Positions 25,547 through 33,468 of a stretch of 40,913 nt of DNA are shown piece by piece; the stretch's first letter is position 1; each line of letters begins with the position of its first letter. Made by a program: the position numbers and the translations under genes. The DNA comes from Flavobacteriales bacterium. Its GTDB lineage: Bacteria; Bacteroidota; Bacteroidia; NS11-12g; UBA955. The notes beneath the pieces are model-generated. The model was given only the letters and a program-made list of their open reading frames with translations, did no database searches and was not told the DNA's origin. The stretch is from contig CANMCY010000002.1 of assembly GCA_947496375.1 (NCBI GenBank), forward strand, positions 191,116-232,028. The letters run 5' to 3'.

Positions 25547-26464
25547 TCAAATCTTTTTATAGATGGCAATGGTTGTATGACCAGTTACTAACCAAGGAAA
25601 ATAAGTACATGTTTTCCTCAAAATGTTTTTACTTTTTATTTTCTTATAAATAGAAGATAAAGGTTTCCCTATTTTATTTATACGTTTCTCTAAAATGTTT
25701 AAGTACCAATCAAAATGGTATGGTTGAAGAGGCTCCTTTATTTGTTTTATACACTTTAACGGAAATATTCTTTGTAATCTATTTAATGATTTATTTGTCC
25801 ACAATCCCATATGATGAGGTGGCATATTTAAAATATCATTATTTCTGTCAAATCTCGCAAAAGATTCATTATTCGGAACAGCAATAGTCAGTAATCCACC
25901 TTTTTTTAATGTTTTAATTTGTGCCTCCAAAAAAGCATGGACATCTGCAATATGCTCTAAAACCTGAAAGGAACATACCAAGTCGTAAGTTTCAAAATGG
26001 CTTTCGGCATGTTCATTTATTAATTCTCTTAGGACATTAATTCCTTTTTTTTGAGCCTCTTCAATTGCTTTCTGATTCAACTCAAGCCCGTTAAGGGATG
26101 TCGATGGCATTCTTTTAGATACTCCCTCTAAAAACCCCCCCGAACCGCAGCCTACTTCTAATATTTTCATTCCCGGTTTTATGAGTTTTGCAACTTTCTC
26201 ATGTTCCCACTTCCAGGGCATGTAGTACCAATCATACTGTTGAAAATGCTCATAAAACTTACTATCACCAGCGATGTGGTGTGGAAAATAAAATTTATAA
26301 CCAGTGTCGCCACAAGCTAAAAGAGAGATTTCATTTATATCATTCATTAAATAAGAAACATCAATTTTAAATGCATTCAAATATTTCTGTGTTAATTCTT
26401 CTGTGGATATTTTGGTGATTATCCTAACATTATTACTTTTTGTGATTGGGGATTGATAAATCAT
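25547..26464 (-). CDS. SAM-dependent class I methyltransferase
   Basis: The 305-aa protein has a class I methyltransferase core: motif I ILEVGCGSGGFLEG (about 100-113), an acidic post-I residue in SLNGLELNQKAIEEA, motif II region YDLVCSFQVLEHIADVHAF, and motif III LKKGGLLTIAVPNNES. An N-terminal domain of about 95 residues contains CGDTGYKFYFP, which resembles the leader domain of O-antigen methyltransferases. The basic C-terminus may contact membrane. It sits in the Wzt neighbourhood and may methylate a sugar of the repeat or the chain end. Upstream, 26,465-26,644 is AT-rich and without visible genes. Confidence 0.85.
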   Translation of the reverse strand: MIYQSPITKSNNVRIITKISTEELTQKYLNAFKIDVSYLMNDINEISLLACGDTGYKFYFPHHIAGDSKFYEHFQQYDWYYMPWKWEHEKVAKLIKPGMKILEVGCGSGGFLEGVSKRMPSTSLNGLELNQKAIEEAQKKGINVLRELINEHAESHFETYDLVCSFQVLEHIADVHAFLEAQIKTLKKGGLLTIAVPNNESFARFDRNNDILNMPPHHMGLWTNKSLNRLQRIFPLKCIKQIKEPLQPYHFDWYLNILEKRINKIGKPLSSIYKKIKSKNILRKTCTYFPWLVTGHTTIAIYKKI

Positions 26465-26644
26465 TTTTATACATTCATTCTATGTGGTTTAGATAAATCC
26501 TCTGCCAAATACATTGTTTAACATGTCACTTTTTTAAATGTTTAGCAAAATTTTACTTGATTATTTGTTTTAATGTGCTTATTGGTGAATAAACCAACTT
26601 TTATTAACTCGGTTTTTATTCTGTAAATTATATTTATATAATAA

Positions 26645-27337
26645 TTAATCGTTTTTTATAATATAAGCAATTCCATCAACAGTGTTAAAGATCCTACTCT
26701 TTGACTTTGTTTTACTTAGATAGTCATGAACAGCTTTACTGCACCCATCCCAAATATTATAATCATCAAAAATTATTAACCCGCCTTTTTTTACTTTGGG
26801 AAACAATTGTTCTAGACATATCATTGTAGATTCATACCAATCTGCATCAAGCCTTAAAATTGCAATGGGTTCATCAGGGATGGTTTGACACAACGTTTCG
26901 TTAAACCATCCTTTTATTAATTTATGATTGTTTTGGCTTAAAAGCATTGCTTTTTTAGCATATTCCATTTCAGCTTTGCAATTATTAAAATAACTAGATC
27001 CTGCAGTGTTTTTTTGCCAATTTATTGCATCTATTCCATCTATTTCTTTAGCTTCAGGCAATCCTTCGAAGCTATCATATAAATAGGATTTTCTATTTTT
27101 AAGAATCTCTGCCATAGCTGCACTCATTCCCCCTCGCCATACACCGCATTCTACAATACATCCGGCTATGTTTTCATATTTTGAAATTAATTCTAAATTT
27201 TTTATAAAATATTCAGACGGAATCATTGTGTATGATTTGTACTTCTCGTAAAGTGATAGATAATACTCATCTTTAGGAACTATTCTTGTTACTGAAAAGC
27301 CAAATTTTTTGAGTAGCCTTTTTATGGTTTTTTTCAT
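26645..27337 (-). CDS. TylF/MycF-family O-methyltransferase
   Basis: Numbered from the ATG at 27,337 (230 aa), the start overlaps the wzt stop as ATGA; a frame 24 bp longer is less likely. GCIVECGVWRGGMSAAMAEI contains the SAM motif of TylF/MycF (macrocin) methyltransferases. YLYDSFEGLPEA is the family's most typical block, and AILRLDADWYEST carries the metal-binding aspartates, with FDDYNIWDGC supplying a further one. TylF-type enzymes methylate sugar hydroxyls and need Mg2+. Directly downstream of wzt, it is well placed to add the terminal methyl group that some Wzt C-terminal domains recognise. That last point is inference. Confidence 0.88.
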   Translation of the reverse strand: MKKTIKRLLKKFGFSVTRIVPKDEYYLSLYEKYKSYTMIPSEYFIKNLELISKYENIAGCIVECGVWRGGMSAAMAEILKNRKSYLYDSFEGLPEAKEIDGIDAINWQKNTAGSSYFNNCKAEMEYAKKAMLLSQNNHKLIKGWFNETLCQTIPDEPIAILRLDADWYESTMICLEQLFPKVKKGGLIIFDDYNIWDGCSKAVHDYLSKTKSKSRIFNTVDGIAYIIKND

Positions 27338-28587
27338 AAAAACTTGTAGGTTGAAAAGCATATTTGATATCCATTTGTAGTAGAATGTGGAAATATTCTA
27401 CCTAATTGTGGGCTGTTTTCAATCTCAAAACAAACTATTTCTTTTCGCCAATCAATTGTCTTTGTATAATGTTCACCAATCCATAAAGAAAGCAAATATA
27501 CGCCAGGAATTAAACGTGGTAAAAACAAATTTGAAGAGATTATAGTACTACTGGTTTTATATTCTATAAACACTTTTTCAGAAGGTATAGATTGTAGTAT
27601 AGGCGTTCCATCCGATGATATAATATCATATGCAATAAATAATGGATCGTGCTTTTTATTAGATACTATTTCTGTATTTATTACCAATACATATTCGTTT
27701 TTTATTTCATTTAAGGTTATTTCTACTCCAACAATTTGAGCTGCAAGGTTTAATTGTAAATCAGCAGCAAACCAAGATTTCAGATTTATCATCTTATTAT
27801 GAATGTTCTTATATTGATTTACAATTTGATCCACCGTGCCCAATGAATCTACTTTACCGTTTAATAATAAAACAGCTGAACGACACAATGATCGAACTGA
27901 ACCCATATTATGGCTCACAAACAACACGGTCCTACCCTCTCCTTTTGCCACATCCCCCATTTTCCCCAAACACTTTTTCTGAAACTCTGCATCCCCCACG
28001 GCCAGTACCTCATCCACTATCAATATTTCATTATCCAGGTGTGCGGCCACAGCAAAGCCCAGGCGCACATACATGCCGCTGCTGTAGCGTTTTACCGGCG
28101 TATCCAAGTAGCGCTCCACCCCGGCAAAATCCACAATCTCATCCAGGCGGCGGGTAATTTCATGTTTGCGCATACCCATAATGGCCCCGTTTAGGTAAAT
28201 ATTCTCGCGGCCGGTAAGCTCACCATGAAAACCCGTACCTACTTCCAGTAACGAGGCAATGCGGCCCTTTACCTTTATATTTCCGGTGGTGGGTGCGGTA
28301 ACCTTGGAAAGCAGTTTTAACAGTGTGCTCTTGCCCGCTCCGTTGCGGCCAATGATGCCCACAGTGTCGCCCTGCTGTATTTCAAAATTAATGTCTTTCA
28401 GCGCCCACACATAATCTGATTCGCCCTTGCGGGTGCGGTCGTTGCTTTCTCCCACGGTGAGCAAGGGGTCTACCTTGCCGCGTATGCCATACCACCAGCG
28501 TTTTACATCATCTTTGATGCTACCGCTGCCCACATAGCCCAGGCGGTATTGTTTGGAAATGTTTTCTGCTTTAATTACGGTTGTCAT
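27334..28587 (-). CDS. wzt: Polysaccharide ABC exporter ATPase Wzt with C-terminal glycan-binding domain
   Basis: The 417-aa protein joins an ABC ATPase to a Wzt-type C-terminal domain. Walker A is GRNGAGKST (80-88), the signature YSSGM is at 168-172, Walker B ILIVDE at 188-193, and the H-loop His is 226 (VSHNM). The leading sequence, with an insert at residues 30-60, is typical of O-antigen/teichoic-acid exporter ATPases. Residues 265-417 form the beta-rich domain which, in E. coli O8/O9a, recognises the modified chain end. With Wzm (29,229-30,083) it would flip the finished chain across the inner membrane. The DNA switches from about half G+C in the ATPase part to about one third in the C-terminal part near 27,910. 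Confidence 0.93.
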   Translation of the reverse strand: MTTVIKAENISKQYRLGYVGSGSIKDDVKRWWYGIRGKVDPLLTVGESNDRTRKGESDYVWALKDINFEIQQGDTVGIIGRNGAGKSTLLKLLSKVTAPTTGNIKVKGRIASLLEVGTGFHGELTGRENIYLNGAIMGMRKHEITRRLDEIVDFAGVERYLDTPVKRYSSGMYVRLGFAVAAHLDNEILIVDEVLAVGDAEFQKKCLGKMGDVAKGEGRTVLFVSHNMGSVRSLCRSAVLLLNGKVDSLGTVDQIVNQYKNIHNKMINLKSWFAADLQLNLAAQIVGVEITLNEIKNEYVLVINTEIVSNKKHDPLFIAYDIISSDGTPILQSIPSEKVFIEYKTSSTIISSNLFLPRLIPGVYLLSLWIGEHYTKTIDWRKEIVCFEIENSPQLGRIFPHSTTNGYQICFSTYKFL

Positions 28588-28599
28588 TTATTATAAAGC

Positions 28600-28980
28600 T
28601 CATGCAATTTTCTTAATGATTTGCCAATGGCCTGTTTTATCCGATCCAATGCGCTTCAAGACATCTTTCGCCTTCAAAGAGTGAATATCCCTTGCAATGG
28701 TCCTTCTCACAACCCCCACCAATCTGGCAATTTCTTCTGTAGTAATATGGTTGTTTTCTGCTATAATACTAAGGATGTGTTGCTGTCTGCTTTCTGTGAC
28801 ATTTTCTGTGACATTTTCTGTGATATTTAAAGTGTCACTATGTTTGACTTCCTTTTTGAACAGGGTAATTTGCATCCCGTTGCCTACGTGCTCAAAAAAT
28901 GGTTGCGGGAGTGATGCCTCCTCAAATCCTGAAATAATTTTATTAATTCCTCTTCCCCAAATGGTTTTAAATTCTATGTT
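28600..28980 (-). pseudogene. C-terminal remnant of an AlbA_2/RecG-like ATP-binding regulator with winged-helix tail
   Basis: An ATG at 28,875 opens a 91-codon frame, but the same frame reads protein-like upstream to a stop at about 28,981. It includes KTIWGRGINKIISGFEEA and PQPFFEHVGNGMQITLF, which is the end of the AlbA_2 (formerly RecG-like) ATP-binding domain. The tail has the repeat NVTENVTE and then HITTEEIARLVGVVRRTIAR, a winged-helix segment, and ends HWQIIKK. Intact members of this family are usually several hundred residues long and have an N-terminal ATP-binding core, which is missing here. Upstream of the stop the frame continues with FGIGKTVKSAQMLRN. It sits between wzt and wzm, so it looks like an inserted, decayed gene. 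Expression of the 91-aa winged-helix piece remains possible. Confidence 0.6.
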
Positions 28981-29059
28981 TTAGTTCCTTAGCATTTGAG
29001 CGGATTTAACTGTTTTTCCAATACCGAAGGGTGTAATCTCTATTATTATTCAAAGTATA

Positions 29060-29167
29060 TTAGCGTCTATTTTCTGTGACAATATGTATGACATTTACTG
29101 TGACAGCATCTGTGACATTTAAAGTGTCATTGTATATCAATTTTTCTTTTAAAAATGCAATTCTCAT
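29060..29167 (-). pseudogene. Second, degenerate copy of the AlbA_2-like tail segment
   Basis: A 35-codon frame reads MRIAFLKEKL, then NDTLNVTDAVTVNV and ends VTENRR. It aligns with the tail of the neighbouring remnant (MQITLFKKEV, SDTLNITENVTENV, ESRQ), including the polar NVT repeat. The frame stops where the winged helix would begin, and an in-frame stop lies just upstream. This is probably a leftover from a tandem duplication of the same gene or from recombination between relatives. The remaining bases between 28,981 and 29,228 carry no other recognisable gene. Confidence 0.45.
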
Positions 29168-29228
29168 TCCAACTCAGGCAACATAATTGATTTATCTTGT
29201 GCTTACATTACTAAGGTCATTGCTAAAT

Positions 29229-30083
29229 TTACACAGTATCCATAAAGGTTCTCTCGGTGCGGTTGAATAGCATAATGCCTGCCAGTAACATGACAAGGGT
29301 AAATACCGTGCTGTACATTAATCCGCCAATATCCAGATGCCCGCCACCCGTGAAGGCATAGCGGAAACAATCAATGATGTGCTGCAGGGGATTATACCAT
29401 AAGAATTTCTGAAACTGTGCAGGCACCAGTGAAGTGGGATAAATAACCGGACTGGCGTACATCAGTATGTTCACGCCAATGGGAATAAAGTTATTTAAAT
29501 CCCGATATTTGGTAGTGAAGGCCGAGATGGCGATGCCTATGCCCAATGCCAGCAGCGCCATCAGCACAATCAGATAAGGAAACCACAGCATGTGCCAGCT
29601 GAAATCCACCTTGCCTTGTGCATAGTAGTAAACCCAGAAAGCCATAAACATGATGAACTGTATCAGCGTGCGCAGCAAGTTGGAAATAACCATGGACAAT
29701 GGCGCCACCAGACGCGGAAAATATACCTTTCCAAACAAATGGGCATTTCCGGTAAACGTGGAGGATGCACCGCTGAAGCAATTGGCAAAATAGTTCCACA
29801 GGGTAGTGCCGGCCAAGTAAAATAACGGCGCGGGTATGCCATCGGTGGGTATATTGGCAATGCTACCAAATACAAAGGTGTATAAAACCACCGTGAGCAA
29901 AGGGCCCAGAAAAAACCAGATCGGACCCAAAATGGTCTGTTTGTAAAATGAAATCACATCCCTGCGCACAAATATGCTGATGAGATCGCGGTAATCCCAA
30001 ACCTCCTTCAGTTTCAAATCGAACCACTTGCCCTTGGGCTCAATGATTTCGGTCCATTGGGTGTTTTCTTCATTTAATAACAT
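29229..30083 (-). CDS. wzm: Polysaccharide ABC exporter permease Wzm
   Basis: The 284-aa integral membrane protein has the ABC-2 polysaccharide-exporter layout: a cytoplasmic N-terminal segment with VWDYRDLISIFVRRDVISFYKQ-type sequence (about 28-49), then six TM helices. The typical loop AHLFGKVYFPRLVAPLSMV lies in the middle and NPLQHIIDCFRYAF near the C-terminus. It pairs with Wzt to export a lipid-linked glycan across the inner membrane. The pair is unusual in being separated from wzt by about 640 bp of decayed DNA. The start overlaps the GT11 gene by 10 bp. The base composition is close to the ATPase half of wzt, supporting common ancestry of the two. Confidence 0.93.
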   Translation of the reverse strand: MLLNEENTQWTEIIEPKGKWFDLKLKEVWDYRDLISIFVRRDVISFYKQTILGPIWFFLGPLLTVVLYTFVFGSIANIPTDGIPAPLFYLAGTTLWNYFANCFSGASSTFTGNAHLFGKVYFPRLVAPLSMVISNLLRTLIQFIMFMAFWVYYYAQGKVDFSWHMLWFPYLIVLMALLALGIGIAISAFTTKYRDLNNFIPIGVNILMYASPVIYPTSLVPAQFQKFLWYNPLQHIIDCFRYAFTGGGHLDIGGLMYSTVFTLVMLLAGIMLFNRTERTFMDTV

Positions 30084-30889
30084 AACGGATTCTCAATTTT
30101 ATAAAAGTCACTTAAAGAAAGCTTTTGATCAACATTATCTATCTGGCAAAACCTGCCCTCGCCCAAAAAACCGGCCCAAATGGTGAAAGTACTGGGAGGT
30201 CCCAATAAATAATCGCATTGAGACATTAAATGATGATCAATATACCATGGCTCTGAAGAGATTATAAGATTCTCCAATTGAAAAGTTGTTGGAATTTTTT
30301 CATTACTGAACAAAATAAACTTTACTAAATTATTTCCGTCAAGCAATGTCTCCATTTCCTTTATCTTCTGAAGATAAAAATCCCAAGTATAAAAGTATTT
30401 TCCGCCTTCATAGGCCTCATAATCTCCGCGCCTGGCATGCACACCAACGAGTATATAGCCATTCTGTTTACACCTTTTTACTGTATTAACCAATGCATTA
30501 TGCCTAACATATTTGGATCTCAAACTAAATGCTCGCTTTAGATATGCCCTATGTTTTGATAATGGCATGCGCAGAAACCACCCGGATATGAATGCAATCC
30601 TGTATTTGGATACGTCGCTCATTTTTTGTGACATGGTATCCAAACTGTCCAGATTCACATGACCAAGTCTAAGCACCTTGGCCACTTTCAATGGTATTTT
30701 GTATCGATATTTTGAGATTGTTTTGATAATTGATAATAAAATAGGTGACCTATGCCTGTAATACTTACGCCACGCATCATTCGTTACATTAAAAAACAAC
30801 CTTTCGTTTTCTTTTGCGTATGCTAATGCAAAAGCATTTTGAAAAAGCTGATTGCTGTAGCCAGGTTCTGTTTGAGCTATTATTATCAC
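30074..30889 (-). CDS. GT11-like fucosyltransferase
   Basis: The 271-aa protein matches GT11 alpha-1,2-fucosyltransferases in three places: an N-terminal YSNQLFQNAFALAYAK (LGNQLFQ-like, 11-26), the donor motif VGVHARRGDY (148-157, family HxRRGDY), and a late CDYLLGPPSTFTIWAGFLG resembling the SSFSWWAA block. The first glycine of the LGNQ motif is replaced by Ser. GT11 enzymes add fucose from GDP-fucose. No GDP-fucose genes are in the window, so the donor would come from elsewhere. The gene overlaps wzm by 10 bp. Confidence 0.8.
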   Translation of the reverse strand: MIIIAQTEPGYSNQLFQNAFALAYAKENERLFFNVTNDAWRKYYRHRSPILLSIIKTISKYRYKIPLKVAKVLRLGHVNLDSLDTMSQKMSDVSKYRIAFISGWFLRMPLSKHRAYLKRAFSLRSKYVRHNALVNTVKRCKQNGYILVGVHARRGDYEAYEGGKYFYTWDFYLQKIKEMETLLDGNNLVKFILFSNEKIPTTFQLENLIISSEPWYIDHHLMSQCDYLLGPPSTFTIWAGFLGEGRFCQIDNVDQKLSLSDFYKIENPLCY

Positions 30890-30909
30890 GTTGGATTTAC
30901 GTTTAATTA

Positions 30910-31743
30910 CTAATCGATATCTCGGTGTACATCAAAACCATAATATTTTTTAGGCATTCCTTTAACCATGTTAAACTTGTAAGCCAAAACAGTCAAAAGA
31001 GCCTGATCCTGTCGATGATTACTCCTGTTTGAACCGGAAGGGGCAATACATTCTTTAACTTTTGCATAATTGTAGCAGCGCTCAGCTAATAATTTAGCCT
31101 TACTATTATTGGCGTTGTAACCAACCACACCACCTGATAAATTACGTTTATTAAATTTGTCATCTTCGATATTTAGATACCTAATCATGCCTTCATGGGT
31201 CCAGTCCTTTATTACTCCAGCTGAAAAAGGGGAATAAAATCCTCTAATTTTTAAAATTCTCCTTATATAATTTAGATTATCAATAATTAATGTTCCTGCA
31301 TCAAACCATAAAATCAAATTAGAACTATTAATCAATTCATTCCATATGATTATGGGTTTCCAAGCATACTCACCTGCATTTTTTTTAATATTAAAATAAT
31401 CAGGATATTCAATAAAATCAAATTTCTTAACAACTACAAACGGGAAATTGTTAACTATTGTATTTCTCTGTACATCTGTTATACCTAAATCATAGTAAAT
31501 AGTTTTAATACTGGGTTCATGTTGATATAAAGAATTTAAAAATTGAATCTGACTTTTAAAGTGAGAGCTGTCACAACCTGTAACTATTGTTAATTTTACT
31601 TTCTTTACATTTACAGGAATTAAATAATACTTTAATAACTCTGATTTATTAAACACATCAACAATCTTATGTCCTATTTTCTCATAGAAAATTCTGGGTA
31701 ATAGGGGTATTAGTTTAAAATATTTAATGATGGTATTGATCAA
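30910..31743 (-). CDS. Putative GT-A-like glycosyltransferase of uncertain family
   Basis: The 277-aa protein begins with a basic amphipathic segment. It has KLTIVTGCDSSHFKSQIQFL, a first beta strand with a switch loop as in GT-A enzymes, then IYYDLGITDVQR, GEYAWKPIIIWNEL, and LILWFDAGTLI, where a D-A-G replaces a canonical DxD. RQDQALLTVLAYKF near the end is typical of nucleotide-diphospho-sugar transferases of the DUF1647-like type. I am fairly sure of a transferase fold but not of a family. The 182 bp upstream (31,744-31,925) show no gene. Confidence 0.6.
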   Translation of the reverse strand: MINTIIKYFKLIPLLPRIFYEKIGHKIVDVFNKSELLKYYLIPVNVKKVKLTIVTGCDSSHFKSQIQFLNSLYQHEPSIKTIYYDLGITDVQRNTIVNNFPFVVVKKFDFIEYPDYFNIKKNAGEYAWKPIIIWNELINSSNLILWFDAGTLIIDNLNYIRRILKIRGFYSPFSAGVIKDWTHEGMIRYLNIEDDKFNKRNLSGGVVGYNANNSKAKLLAERCYNYAKVKECIAPSGSNRSNHRQDQALLTVLAYKFNMVKGMPKKYYGFDVHRDID

Positions 31744-31925
31744 GAGCCTGATTTATTGCTCAATTCTGCCAATTGTTCTCTATGATGCTATTATAGATAG
31801 GTAAAAATAGAAAACAATTACTATGTGTAGTGTTCTGCGAACGTGGTTTTGGTTGTAAAACACACTGCTCTGCAGTAATATGTAGTGAAAAAAAGGTATT
31901 AATTTCTCACCCAATGCTTATTCTA

Positions 31926-32867
31926 TTATTCAAAAATCAAGTCCAAAAACAACTCATCCGGATTATCAAACAAATGGGTAGCCAATACTGCATTGTCTTC
32001 ACAAAGACATGGTATCCCTTGTAAAATGGGATAAGCAAATCCACTTTCAGCTGAAGACAGGAAAGGCTCATTGGTCATGCTTAATGGTTCAGACGTTATA
32101 GGACAGCGATAGGAAGTTGAGGAATTGTTACTTGTTGCCTGTTTTTCAATAATTAACAATCCTGTGGGATTTAATTCGTTTACACTCAACCCAAAGGGTT
32201 GGTATGTGTGAATTTTATACCCAAGTGCGACTGCCGCTTGATGCAGTCCTGTTATAAATCCATGTTCCAACATTCTTTTTTTGCCTTCTCCATTAGCAAA
32301 ATCAAATGATGGTTCCAGCAACACCAAATACTTGCTTGCTACACGGTATAACTCTTTCAACGCCTCCGCTTCTTTGCCCCCATTGGGCTCTATGGCGTGT
32401 GAAGTAAAAACAATGTCAACAGAATTGTCTTCTAGAGGAATATTGAATAGGTTGGCTGAAAAAAGAGAAATATCTAGTTGCTCAAATCGTTCAAACAGAT
32501 ACCGCGCATATTTCAACCGTGACCAGGATATATCAAATCCCATAAGCTCAGGATAGGGAGTAACCAGATACTTCCTCAATAGATGCAGCATAATTCCCTC
32601 CCCTGTGCCCGCTTCCAATATGGTGTTGAATTTCCCCAAAGACGATATGGTGCTTGCCAGTTTTTTACCATATTGTTCTTTAAAATCTCTGTTTATTAGA
32701 AACTTCTTTATATAGTTCCCTGACTGTAAATCATAACTGATTCTGATGTCTTGTTCATCGTGGAATTGGGGTTTTTTATTATCACGAATCCATTGTAAAA
32801 TATTACCGCCATTTTGATAGTGTGCTTTTATTTCTTTGAATCGGCTATATGTTTCTTTTTCCGGCAT
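31926..32867 (-). CDS. Class I methyltransferase with a Trm112-like C-terminal segment
   Basis: The 313-aa protein has motif I ILEAGTGEGIMLHLL (about 83-97), ELMGFDISWSRLKYAR, and IVFTSHAIEPNGGKE, the latter in place of the usual VLHH/LEH motif. A C-terminal extension contains SYRCPITSEPLSM and YPILQGIPCLCED, which resembles the zinc-ribbon-like Trm112 fold often fused to or partnered with methyltransferases. Most of its cysteines are missing. It is encoded 8 bp after upxY, so it is the first enzyme in the operon. A regulatory or glycan-capping role is guesswork. Confidence 0.75.
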   Translation of the reverse strand: MPEKETYSRFKEIKAHYQNGGNILQWIRDNKKPQFHDEQDIRISYDLQSGNYIKKFLINRDFKEQYGKKLASTISSLGKFNTILEAGTGEGIMLHLLRKYLVTPYPELMGFDISWSRLKYARYLFERFEQLDISLFSANLFNIPLEDNSVDIVFTSHAIEPNGGKEAEALKELYRVASKYLVLLEPSFDFANGEGKKRMLEHGFITGLHQAAVALGYKIHTYQPFGLSVNELNPTGLLIIEKQATSNNSSTSYRCPITSEPLSMTNEPFLSSAESGFAYPILQGIPCLCEDNAVLATHLFDNPDELFLDLIFE

Positions 32868-32875
32868 GATTAGCT

Positions 32876-33394
32876 TTAGTTGAGTGTTTTTAAAATCGCT
32901 ACCGGTAAGCTTACCCTTACCACTTGCGAAATGGTTTCAAATGCGAGTAGGATATATTCGCTGCCATCAGCATCTTTCAACACTTCAGCCTCAATCCCTT
33001 TCAAAGGGCCCTGTTTAATGGTCACTTTATCGCCCTTTTTAAAATGCCCACCTTCCGCAATTTCCACATTATACCCGGTAGCTATCAGTTTTTGAATCAG
33101 GTGTAACTCGTTATCAGATACTTGTGCATCTGCCCCATTGTATTTCAGGTATTTCACAACACCCGGAATTTCAAGAACTTTATCGCGCATGCCGGGTTCC
33201 GGTTTTACAAATACATATCCATTAAACAAAGGCATTTCCACCCACTTTTTTCGGTCACTCCACAAACGCAGTTTTTTTACCAACGGTAAATAATATGCTA
33301 TACCAAACCGTTCCAAAAGCACAGCTACTTTTTTCTCCTGACGGCTAGCTGTATAAATCACTTTCCACGGTGTCTGATTCTCTGATTTTGCCAT
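32876..33394 (-). CDS. UpxY-family transcription antiterminator (NusG paralogue)
   Basis: The 172-aa protein has a NusG N-terminal (NGN) domain starting at WKVIYTASRQEKKVAVLL, with YYLPLVKKLRLWSDRKK and PLFNGYVFVKPEPG, and a C-terminal KOW motif in FKKGDKVTIKQGPLKGIEAE (118-137). In Bacteroides, UpxY proteins are encoded first in each capsule operon and stop premature termination of that operon. This protein is likewise at the head of a block of more than 30 same-strand genes ending beyond the window, so a cis-acting role is likely. A short hairpin lies in its leader. Confidence 0.92.
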   Translation of the reverse strand: MAKSENQTPWKVIYTASRQEKKVAVLLERFGIAYYLPLVKKLRLWSDRKKWVEMPLFNGYVFVKPEPGMRDKVLEIPGVVKYLKYNGADAQVSDNELHLIQKLIATGYNVEIAEGGHFKKGDKVTIKQGPLKGIEAEVLKDADGSEYILLAFETISQVVRVSLPVAILKTLN

Positions 33395-33414
33395 GTGTAC
33401 CGTCTACGGCTCCG

Positions 33415-33445
33415 CCCCTTCAGTCACAGGGCATGACCTACGGGG
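33415..33445 (-). promoter_or_regulatory. Imperfect hairpin in the upxY leader
   Basis: Between the regulator stop and the upxY start (74 bp), the transcribed strand can fold a stem of CCCC/GGGG (33,442-33,445 with 33,415-33,418) enclosing an inner stem GTCA/TGAC. The stretch is GC-rich against its surroundings. A leader hairpin could be a target of UpxY itself or set translation of upxY. It was found by eye only and may be coincidental. Confidence 0.3.
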
Positions 33446-33468
33446 TTGGGCTGAAACCCTGGATGCAC

